From Candidatus Saccharimonadota bacterium (GTDB lineage Bacteria; Patescibacteriota; Saccharimonadia; Saccharimonadales; Saccharimonadaceae), in the NCBI GenBank assembly GCA_017510305.1, contig JAFWNO010000005.1:1-22108 (forward strand): a stretch of 22,108 nt of DNA, given 5' to 3'. Numbering within the stretch: position 1 is the first letter of the stretch; each line of letters starts with the position of its first letter. The notes under the pieces were generated by a model. It made no database searches and had not been told where the DNA came from. It saw only the letters and a program-made list of their open reading frames with translations. The position numbers and the translations under genes are program-made. Below are positions 14,788-20,919 of this stretch, in pieces.

Positions 14788-15546
14788 ATGACAGAGAAAA
14801 AATCCACCAAAGTCGTCTCCGACTACAACGGCTACGATTACAAAAAGATCTTCTGGGAAGATGCCGATAGAGAATACGAAGATTTAGCAGACCGCCTCGC
14901 TATTCGCAGATTGTTGCCAGAGAAAATGGGCAGTTTCGTCGACATTGCCGGTGGCTACGGCCGCCTCGCCGCCGAGTATCTCCCTCGCGCTAAGGAAGCC
15001 ACCATTTTCGACTATTCCAAGACCGAGCTAAAGCAGGCCAAAGACGAATTCGGCGACAAAATCAAGACAAAATCTGGTGACATTTACAATATTCCATTTA
15101 AGGATAATTCTTTCGACTGCCTGATGATGGTCCGCGCTACGCACCATTTTAATAATATGCCTAAAGTCACCGCCGAATTATACCGCATCTTGAAGCCGGG
15201 CGGTATTGCCGTAATAGAAGTCGCCAATAAGCGCACACTGCCCAAGATGTTCCGCTACTGGTTTAAAGGCGATGATGTCAATCCGTTTGACAAAAAGCCA
15301 TCTAATCTTAAGGGTCTTAACAAAGACGGTTTCTATAACTATCATCCAAAATATATCGAGGAAGTCTTTGAAGGCGCCGGTTTCGAAATTGAGGAGACTC
15401 TTTCCGTTTCCAATTTCCGTAGCACCACTCTAAAGAAAATTTTCAAGCCCGGCTTCCTCATCGCCCTCGAAAAGCCCACCCAGAAACTCCTAGCCCCAGT
15501 GAAGTTCGCGCCCTCAATATATTATAAATTAAGGAAGCCAGAATAA
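14788..15546 (+). CDS. Class I SAM-dependent methyltransferase (Methyltransf_11 type)
   Basis: 252 residues. Motif I FVDIAGGYGRLAAEYL (S-adenosylmethionine-binding glycine loop, residues ~50-65) is followed by an acidic end of beta 2 (ATIFDYSKTEL), motif II with GDIYNIPFKDNSFDCLMMV, and the post-motif LYRILKPGGIAVIEVAN. The fold is clear but the substrate is not. The ubiE/bioC-like layout and basic C-terminal part (KKIFKPGFLIALEKP) would suit a small-molecule or lipid acceptor, but this is a guess. An in-frame ATG at 14671 lies inside the FISUMP gene and upstream of the promoter, so 14788 is preferred. The last codons and stop (CCA GAA TAA) form part of the left arm of palindromic element copy 5. 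Confidence 0.85.
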   Translation: MTEKKSTKVVSDYNGYDYKKIFWEDADREYEDLADRLAIRRLLPEKMGSFVDIAGGYGRLAAEYLPRAKEATIFDYSKTELKQAKDEFGDKIKTKSGDIYNIPFKDNSFDCLMMVRATHHFNNMPKVTAELYRILKPGGIAVIEVANKRTLPKMFRYWFKGDDVNPFDKKPSNLKGLNKDGFYNYHPKYIEEVFEGAGFEIEETLSVSNFRSTTLKKIFKPGFLIALEKPTQKLLAPVKFAPSIYYKLRKPE

Positions 15547-15661
15547 TAAGGATATTATAACTGAGCGGGGTGCGGAGCTACGGCGAGCATTAGAGCGCGG
15601 CCCCCGTAACGACGGGCGGACGCGACTCGCACGCGAAGTTAGGATATTCTTATTATTCTGG
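15538..15661. repeat. Palindromic element, copy 5 (methyltransferase stop to tRNA promoter)
   Basis: Outer arms 15538-15562 and 15637-15661 pair at 22 of 25 positions, beginning with CCAGAATAATAAG. Inner parts GTGCGGAG and CTCGCAC extend the stem. The body has GCGGAGCTACGGCGAG (15571-15586) and GCGGCCCCCGTAACGACGGG, with core hairpin CCCGT-AACG-ACGGG (15603-15616). The left arm contains the stop codon of the methyltransferase. The right arm ends where the tRNA-Arg promoter begins and is followed by TTTT, so the whole may also act as a terminator. Confidence 0.92.
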
Positions 15662-15666
15662 TTTTA

Positions 15667-15675
15667 TGTTATAAT
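15667..15675 (+). promoter_or_regulatory. Extended -10 promoter of tRNA-Arg
   Basis: TGT followed by TATAAT at 15670-15675, 10 bp before the mature tRNA 5' end. The region where a -35 would lie falls within the right arm of palindromic element copy 5. Confidence 0.65.
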
Positions 15676-15685
15676 ATATTTATGG

Positions 15686-15760
15686 GACGCCATCGTTCAA
15701 CGGATAGGACATATCCCCTCTAAGGATACAATGTAGGTTCGATTCCTACTGGCGTCGCCA
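15686..15760 (+). tRNA. tRNA-Arg(UCU)
   Basis: 75 nt with encoded CCA. Acceptor GACGCCA pairs with TGGCGTC, discriminator G. D stem GTTC/GGAC, anticodon stem TATCC/GGATA, variable loop CAAT, T stem GTAGG/CCTAC with loop TTCGATT. The anticodon loop reads CCTCTAA, giving anticodon TCT (reads AGA/AGG). Base 33 is C instead of the nearly universal T. Confidence 0.92.
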
Positions 15761-15779
15761 AACCAAGATTTTAAAGCAT

Positions 15780-15807
15780 AAAAAACGCCCCGGCCTTAAA
15801 CCGGGGC
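15780..15807 (-). terminator. Intrinsic terminator of pyrE
   Basis: GCCCCGG (15787-15793) pairs with CCGGGGC (15801-15807). On the minus strand the stem is followed by a T6 tract (complement of 15780-15785). It lies about 20 bp beyond the pyrE stop. Confidence 0.85.
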
Positions 15808-15829
15808 ATTATGTTGTGAGAAAAGTTGG

Positions 15830-16534
15830 CTAGTCTACATTTCGTGTTGGCGCCGGAATCTCGGCTGTCGGCTCGTAGATGTCATAATAGTGGGCTATCC
15901 TCATCGCTGTAATCTCATCGATGATGCCGTTCTGGTGAAAATACCGCGTGATGTCCGGCATCGTCAAGATTGATGCTACCGGGAATCCGCAATCTTTTTC
16001 CAGCTGCTCTCTCGCGGAAATCTTATCGTCATACTCCGAACGTTCGCAACGGTCTATCGCTACAATCGCCCCGATAATCTCCACATCCGCATGCTCATCC
16101 AGAAATTCTACTGCTTCATAGATAGATGTGCCGCTCGTCAGGACATCGTCTACGATGATTATCTTATCAAACTGACGAATCTCTGTGCCAAGCACATCGC
16201 CCATCTCGCCATGATCTTTCGGTGAGCGGTTGCTACAGTAGCGTACTACGTCATCGTAGATGTCGTCCACTGCTACCGCCACAGCGCTTGCCAGTGCGAT
16301 GCCTTTGTAGGCCGGCCCAAACAATACGTCAAAGTGCGCCCAATAAAACTTCTTGCGCAGCGCCGCCGCATAGCATCTCGCTAAAATCTTCAGCTCGCGC
16401 CCGTTGTCAAATGTCCCAGAGTGAATAAAGAACGGCGATTCGCGCCCAGTTTTTAGCGTGTATTCGCCAAAACTTATCGCGTTCGCCTCAATCAAAAGCT
16501 TAATTAAATCCTGCTCGTAGTTTTCTCTAAACAT
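15830..16534 (-). CDS. pyrE: Orotate phosphoribosyltransferase
   Basis: About 234 residues. Transfers phosphoribose from PRPP to orotate to give OMP, the fifth step of pyrimidine synthesis. Visible features: FGEYTLKTGRESPFFIHSG (N-terminal substrate region), LFGPAYKGIALASAVA (PRPP/orotate contact loop) and the PRPP-binding motif IIIVDDVLTSGTSI. The open frame extends upstream to 16621, but tandem ATGs at 16537 and 16534 follow GGAGGT; the second has the better spacing (6 nt against 3). No other pyrimidine gene is nearby, so the enzyme may serve salvage of imported orotate or a reduced pathway. The leader of about 100 nt can form AGAGCA/TGCTCT near its 5' end. A terminator follows the stop. 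Confidence 0.93.
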   Translation of the reverse strand: MFRENYEQDLIKLLIEANAISFGEYTLKTGRESPFFIHSGTFDNGRELKILARCYAAALRKKFYWAHFDVLFGPAYKGIALASAVAVAVDDIYDDVVRYCSNRSPKDHGEMGDVLGTEIRQFDKIIIVDDVLTSGTSIYEAVEFLDEHADVEIIGAIVAIDRCERSEYDDKISAREQLEKDCGFPVASILTMPDITRYFHQNGIIDEITAMRIAHYYDIYEPTAEIPAPTRNVD

Positions 16535-16639
16535 CATCCCACCTCCGTAATAAAAATTAAACCGATTAGTTTCTGAGCCGCACCCATTAATGCTCCTCTC
16601 ACAAAAATACCAGAGCACCAACCCTGCTCTCTAGTATCT

Positions 16640-16668
16640 ACTATAGCATATTTTATAAATAAAATCAA
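16640..16668 (-). promoter_or_regulatory. Sigma70-type promoter of pyrE
   Basis: Minus strand: TTGATT (16668-16663), 17-bp spacer ending in TGC, TATAGT (16645-16640). The start of transcription is predicted near 16634. The ~100-nt leader begins with a small hairpin, AGAGCA...TGCTCT. Confidence 0.72.
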
Positions 16669-16701
16669 CCGATAACTTTTTATGCTACAATAAAGAACTT
16701 A

Positions 16702-16710
16702 TGGTATAAT
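16702..16710 (+). promoter_or_regulatory. Extended -10 promoter of the LPXTG protein gene
   Basis: TGG then TATAAT at 16705-16710, giving a leader of about 32 nt with ribosome-binding site GGGAGGT (16739-16745) 3 nt before the ATG. Confidence 0.68.
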
Positions 16711-16748
16711 AGATATTAAATAACATTCATAAATAACTGGGAGGTCTA

Positions 16749-19700
16749 ATGAATATTGTTAAAAAATGGGGACTAGCAATATCAGCATTATTTATTATGG
16801 CATTAACGGCGGTGTTTGTAGCGCCAAATATCTTCGCGACAGACTCATCCGTAAATGGCGATGTGCTTCATTCGGCAACACTAACTTACGATAAAGATGT
16901 AGTTGATATTTATAATAATGCCTATGTAGTTTCGATTGACGACCATAAAGATTTGACAATTGATTTTGACGTGGAAGAAGGATGGTACGGGGTAAGCAGG
17001 ATTTTACTTCGTAACATCACAGAAAATGGTGACGCTAAAAACGTTTGCGAGACCGGCACTCGGCAATGTGTTATCAATTCTACTGATCTCCTGCCTCAAT
17101 CTGGTATCGAAATCGTGCTTTATGATTATGATAATACGGTCGTACGCCAGACTATGCTGGGCCTAATCATCAAACAGAATGCTACGAAGGAAGATTTTGA
17201 GGTGCCAGTTACACTAGGTCCGGTTAAGGACGTCAATATCGATATGGGCACCATTACTTCTGGGATGGGTTTTACTTTTAGTCCTATACCAGTTCCAATC
17301 AAATACGAGCATTATCCAGACGGCCGTTCGGTCATAGGGCTTGGTACCAATTCTACCGATAAGGAATTCTGGGAAGATGCAGCTAAAGACCAGATGAAAG
17401 ACCGCATTTCTAAATCCGATTTGTACCAAAAATGGAAGGATACTAAAGAGCATCAACAAAGCGGGAAAAGCTTAGGGCTAGTCTGGAGCGTTGCTGGCTA
17501 TGCGACTTCTTATGATAATCATCCAGAAAAAATGACTGGGACCTTGCAGTTTTATGTTGGCTCTGGATATAATATAATGGGTCAATATGCTATTTTTACC
17601 TATTCAGTAACGGTAACCTATGGAGCTGATGGCGAATTTGTCTTTTTGCTTTTCCCGCAGAGCGAGCAGCGCTTTAATGGCACATTGGACCTTGGCGTGT
17701 CAGCCGGACTAGAACTTTACGGCGGGATTGGTTCTGGCTGGCTAGCATCAATAGGGGTATATGGTGCAGCTAAGGTTAGTATTGGAGCTCATGTTTTACC
17801 TGAATTTGATTTTTACAGCCTTAATGTTTCCGGTGAGGTGGGCCTGAAGGCAAAGGTGCTTGGGCGAACAGTAGCGACATTTACCTTTTTGGAAGGTTCG
17901 CACGAGTTTATCAATAATGTGACGGAAACTGATGATGCGACCACTTATTCGACAGATTTGAATTTACAAAACACAATAAACAATAATCTAGATGATCTTA
18001 TTGCCAGCGACTATGGCAGTAAACCAGCTGGTACAATAAAGCTGCCAGAAGGTGAGACTACCTGGAGCCTTGACAATCTCGATAAGCCAACCAAGCAGAC
18101 TGATTATGCGCATCAGATTGCTGAAAATGTTTATGCTAACAGTGGCACTCAAATCATGAAGCATCCTTCTAGGGAGCTAGATGCGGTTGCAGTATTTGCG
18201 AATAATAACGGAGAGCTAAACTATTCAATCTACGATGGGCTTGCCCGGCAGATGAGCGAGCCGCAGCTAGTCGCCGGCAATGATGGGCAAGATTTTGACG
18301 CGCGCTTTTCGCGGGGGTCCTATCCAGATCAATCCTATCTCGTATGGAGACGCATCAAGAATGATGGTAGCAATAACGCTACCTTGAGCGAAGTAGCACA
18401 GAGTGGCGAAATTATGATTGCAAAATTTGACCAAGATTCCAATAGTTTTACGGGTCAGGAATACGTAACTTCGGATTCAACTAATATTTATGGAGGCGTA
18501 GGCGTGACTACCGGCAAGGACGAAAGTGATCTTGAGCCATATGTTTTTGCCTATACTAATGCCGATTATGATCCTGAGGGCCTTATTGATGGCGACCGCA
18601 ATATTATGCTTTTCCGCAAAACAAGTGGTGGATGGGAAGGAGAAGTGATTAAAAACTTATGGGGAACTATAGTCTCTTTTGATGCGGGCATCTACGATGG
18701 TAAGCCAAGTGTAGCATGTACTTTTTGGAACGATTTTGCCGATGTGCTCATTACTTACGTTATTGACGCTGAAGGTAAAATAGTGGCAGCCTTTAATGAT
18801 GGCTGGGGTGCTCAGTTTGTAAAAAATCATGGAGAGCAAGCACTAGTGTTTATGCAAGATGGTAAATTATATAGTTCTGTAAGTGGCGGGCAAAAGACTC
18901 TTGAATTTGGCGATGACAATAACTCGCTTCCAAATACGCCGTTTAAGATAATCGGTGATTTAAGTGAGACATTTATGGTTTCTTATCTTTCCAATGTTGA
19001 TTCACGTCAGAATTTAGTAGGCTATGTAAAGGCCAATGGCGTGTGTAGCTATGAGCCTGTGGTAGTTACAAATGTAAAAGAAAATTCTAATGTGACTTAT
19101 TATGCTGGGCTATTTATTGGCGACAATGCCTTTATTGGCGACAATGCAATTCCGTTTATCATTTATACAGCGCAAGATTATGAGAATGTTGATTCTGAAT
19201 GGGTGGAGGGGCAGGCCGATATGTATGCAATGTCGGGCGCAGCAACCAACCATGTTTCGATTCTAGCTGCCGACATTACCAACTTAAAGGATTTAGCGGT
19301 CGATACCGATGTGGCTAAAGTAGATGTGCTTTTGAAAAACACTGGACTATTTCATGTTGATAAATTCTCACTGTATCTCAAGAATAAAGACGAATCTAGC
19401 GATCAATATATCAAACTAGGAGATTACGAAATTCCAACTCTAAGCCCAGGCGATCTATACCAGCTTGAGTTAGAGCTTCCCGAGGCTGACTATACCAATC
19501 CACGAGCTTATATACTGGGCGCTACTAGCCGCGATAATGAATATGCTGATATTGGTGTGCAGTCTGAGTATCAGGTAGACGCAAGCGAAGGATCGGTTCA
19601 GATTATTGATTTGAAATACGATTTTCACAATCGTGGCAACCATGACGCCTACACCGTTACGACCAAATCGCTTGGCCCTGGTATTAAAAATGGGAAGTTA

Positions 19701-20093
19701 GTGTATTATAATACTGTCAACAAGACAGTATATAAGGAAGTACCTTTTGAAAATCTAGCCCCAGGCGACGAAATTAGTGACACTGTAGAAAATACGGATG
19801 CTATGCTGAGTGCCACCTACGAGCACCTTGCTGTGCGCGTCATGAATACTGATGAAAATGTTAATGATAACTTGCCAGCTTATAAATTCCGCCAGATGGA
19901 GCTTTTGCCGGCCTGGTTTAAAGATTATATCAATAAGGTTGGTGGCCGTCACCATCCGGATGGGGGTCATTTACCAAATACTGGGGCGTTTACAAGAGCA
20001 GCAGTTGTCGCGGTAGAGTCTGGTAGCATAATATTGGTAGCAGTAGGTGTTTCGATAAGTGCATGGTTCTTGCGCAGGAAGAATAAAAGGTAG
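16749..20093 (+). CDS. Large sortase-anchored (LPXTG) surface protein
   Basis: 1114 residues. The signal peptide covers residues ~1-30 (LAISALFIMALTAVFVAP, cleavage likely near IFA-TDSS). The first ~400 residues are beta-rich. A Gly-rich segment about 310-390 (DLGVSAGLELYGGIGSGW, YGAAKVSIGAHVLPEFDF) alternates small and hydrophobic residues. Residues ~470-840 have repeating YLVWRR, PYVFAYTNAD, PSVACTFWNDF and MVSYLSNV strands like a beta-propeller. Two CARDB-like sandwich domains follow (~850-950 VDVLLKNTGLFHVDKFSLYL; ~960-1055 DLKYDFHNRGNHDAYTV). At the C terminus come LPNTG (1075-1079), a hydrophobic segment and RRKNKR, a complete cell-wall sorting signal, so the protein should be covalently attached by a sortase encoded elsewhere. 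Function is unknown; adhesion or contact with a host cell is plausible. Codon use is A/T-richer than in the housekeeping genes. Confidence 0.88.
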   Translation: MNIVKKWGLAISALFIMALTAVFVAPNIFATDSSVNGDVLHSATLTYDKDVVDIYNNAYVVSIDDHKDLTIDFDVEEGWYGVSRILLRNITENGDAKNVCETGTRQCVINSTDLLPQSGIEIVLYDYDNTVVRQTMLGLIIKQNATKEDFEVPVTLGPVKDVNIDMGTITSGMGFTFSPIPVPIKYEHYPDGRSVIGLGTNSTDKEFWEDAAKDQMKDRISKSDLYQKWKDTKEHQQSGKSLGLVWSVAGYATSYDNHPEKMTGTLQFYVGSGYNIMGQYAIFTYSVTVTYGADGEFVFLLFPQSEQRFNGTLDLGVSAGLELYGGIGSGWLASIGVYGAAKVSIGAHVLPEFDFYSLNVSGEVGLKAKVLGRTVATFTFLEGSHEFINNVTETDDATTYSTDLNLQNTINNNLDDLIASDYGSKPAGTIKLPEGETTWSLDNLDKPTKQTDYAHQIAENVYANSGTQIMKHPSRELDAVAVFANNNGELNYSIYDGLARQMSEPQLVAGNDGQDFDARFSRGSYPDQSYLVWRRIKNDGSNNATLSEVAQSGEIMIAKFDQDSNSFTGQEYVTSDSTNIYGGVGVTTGKDESDLEPYVFAYTNADYDPEGLIDGDRNIMLFRKTSGGWEGEVIKNLWGTIVSFDAGIYDGKPSVACTFWNDFADVLITYVIDAEGKIVAAFNDGWGAQFVKNHGEQALVFMQDGKLYSSVSGGQKTLEFGDDNNSLPNTPFKIIGDLSETFMVSYLSNVDSRQNLVGYVKANGVCSYEPVVVTNVKENSNVTYYAGLFIGDNAFIGDNAIPFIIYTAQDYENVDSEWVEGQADMYAMSGAATNHVSILAADITNLKDLAVDTDVAKVDVLLKNTGLFHVDKFSLYLKNKDESSDQYIKLGDYEIPTLSPGDLYQLELELPEADYTNPRAYILGATSRDNEYADIGVQSEYQVDASEGSVQIIDLKYDFHNRGNHDAYTVTTKSLGPGIKNGKLVYYNTVNKTVYKEVPFENLAPGDEISDTVENTDAMLSATYEHLAVRVMNTDENVNDNLPAYKFRQMELLPAWFKDYINKVGGRHHPDGGHLPNTGAFTRAAVVAVESGSIILVAVGVSISAWFLRRKNKR

Positions 20094-20100
20094 TCTTTCA

Positions 20101-20163
20101 CCCCGCAAATAATTGTTGCGGGGCAACTACTTCAAAAAAGAGAGTGTATAGCTCTCTTTTTCT
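20101..20163 (+). terminator. Tandem hairpins, intrinsic terminator
   Basis: First hairpin CCCCGCAA (20101-20108) with TTGCGGGG (20116-20123). Second hairpin AAAAAGAGAG (20135-20144) with CTCTCTTTTT (20152-20161), the latter with the T-tract of an intrinsic terminator. The A-tract on the other side could also serve the minus-strand tRNA-Glu transcript. Confidence 0.8.
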
Positions 20164-20178
20164 ATTTAGTTTCTGATC

Positions 20179-20253
20179 TGGTGACCTCAGCGGGAATTGA
20201 ACCCACATTGACGGGATGAAAACCCGTTGTACTAACCATTATACTATGAGGCC
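20179..20253 (-). tRNA. tRNA-Glu(UUC)
   Basis: 75 nt with encoded CCA (TGG at 20179-20181 on the plus strand). Acceptor GGCCTCA pairs with TGAGGTC (one G-U). Anticodon stem ACGGG/CCCGT holds loop TTTTCAT, anticodon TTC. T loop TTCAATT lies in stem GTGGG/CCCGC. Its 5' end GGCCTC is repeated in the leader array upstream. Confidence 0.94.
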
Positions 20254-20430
20254 AAGCGAGGATAAAATACAAAGCTTGCTTTGGATTTTAATCCGAGCGC
20301 CGGTCGCACGATTTTCTGAAAGAAAATCGGGAGGCCAAGCGAGGAAAATGAAGATGAAAGCTTGCTTTCAGATTCATTTAACGAACGAGGCCGCACTAGC
20401 GAAGCTAGGGAGGCCAAATGAGGAAAATCC
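20248..20430 (-). repeat. Tandem hairpin array in the pre-tRNA-Glu leader
   Basis: Units of 83 and 79 bp begin (plus strand) at GAGGCC 20248 and 20331, with a partial third at 20410. Each has GAGGCCAAGCGAGGA, hairpin A, a CGA..GCC..GCAC spacer, hairpin B and GG. Hairpin A: CAAAG-CTTG-CTTTG (20270-20283) and GAAAG-CTTG-CTTTC (20356-20369), each prolonged by a second helix whose bases also covary. Hairpin B: 9-bp stem with loop GAA (20309-20329), and CTAGC-GAA-GCTAG (20396-20408). Conserved loops with changed but complementary stems point to selected structure. The tRNA 5' end itself is the first GAGGCC. Confidence 0.85.
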
Positions 20431-20438
20431 TCTACCAT

Positions 20439-20447
20439 ATTATACCA
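20439..20447 (-). promoter_or_regulatory. Extended -10 promoter of the tRNA-Glu transcript
   Basis: Minus strand TGG then TATAAT (20444-20439), directly after the stop of the minus-strand gene at 20452. It is the only promoter match I see before the tRNA, so the precursor would carry about 180 nt of hairpin array ahead of the mature 5' end. Confidence 0.6.
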
Positions 20448-20451
20448 AACT

Positions 20452-20892
20452 TTATTGCTCTTTGCAAGCCAAATTCACTTCATAAGTATAATCTGCCTTG
20501 CCGTATGGCTCGTTTGGGTGGTATTTTATGTAGGAAGTATTAGTATTACACTTATAATGTGCCGTGTCAAACACTTCGCGCAAATTCCCGCCCCGCCCCT
20601 CGTCAAACACTAACAGCTGCCGCAGATATACCCGCTCCATCCCGTTTTCTTTGAATTGTCCCATCGCATCAAACAGGGAATTATCACCTAAATTATTCAC
20701 GAATTTATCGTAATAGTAATTTTCATAATAATCTTTTGCTAGATTATTCATTTCGCGCTCCGTCCGATACTCTGGCATATTATAAAATTGCAGTGCCACA
20801 TAGCCTATCACCCCAATAATCGCTACCACCAGCGCGCCTATTGCCACTTTAGTGATTATATCGGTTGTTTTTCCATAACGCTTGTTCTTCAT
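20452..20892 (-). CDS. Small membrane-anchored protein of unknown function
   Basis: 146 residues. A basic N terminus (MKNKRYGKTTD) and one membrane segment (residues ~13-37, IITKVAIGALVVAIIGVIGYVAL) are followed by a charged, Tyr/Asn-rich domain probably outside the cell. Two cysteines in that domain (in HYKCNTNTSY and NLACKEQ at the C terminus) could form a disulfide. No family is recognised. The -10 TATAAT (20904-20899) ends 7 nt before the ATG, so the mRNA should be leaderless. The gene is divergent from pyruvate kinase and shares its promoter region. Confidence 0.78.
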   Translation of the reverse strand: MKNKRYGKTTDIITKVAIGALVVAIIGVIGYVALQFYNMPEYRTEREMNNLAKDYYENYYYDKFVNNLGDNSLFDAMGQFKENGMERVYLRQLLVFDEGRGGNLREVFDTAHYKCNTNTSYIKYHPNEPYGKADYTYEVNLACKEQ

Positions 20893-20898
20893 ACTTTA

Positions 20899-20913
20899 AT
20901 TATATGCTATAAT
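20899..20913. promoter_or_regulatory. Back-to-back -10 elements of divergent leaderless genes
   Basis: ATTATA-TGC-TATAAT: the minus-strand -10 (20904-20899) and plus-strand -10 (20908-20913, with TG at 20905-20906) are 3 bp apart. Each lies 7 nt before its ATG (20892 minus, 20920 plus). Polymerase cannot occupy both at once. Confidence 0.7.
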
Positions 20914-20919
20914 TGAATT

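Noticed and set aside
14295..14810. 171-codon open frame on the minus strand
   Set aside because: Antisense to the second FISUMP domain and across the methyltransferase promoter; no ribosome-binding site or promoter.
15538..15661. Insertion sequence with terminal inverted repeats
   Set aside because: At about 124 bp it has no transposase, its arms are not shared between copies, and no direct target duplication is seen. A non-autonomous palindromic element describes it better.
20248..20430. CRISPR array
   Set aside because: Units are about 80 bp, repeat in hairpins with changed stems, and show no constant-length unique spacers or cas genes.
20179..20430. Attachment site of an integrated element at tRNA-Glu
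   Set aside because: Repeats match the tRNA 5' end by only six bases plus leader, and no integrase or phage gene is in the window. Attachment duplications normally involve the tRNA 3' half.
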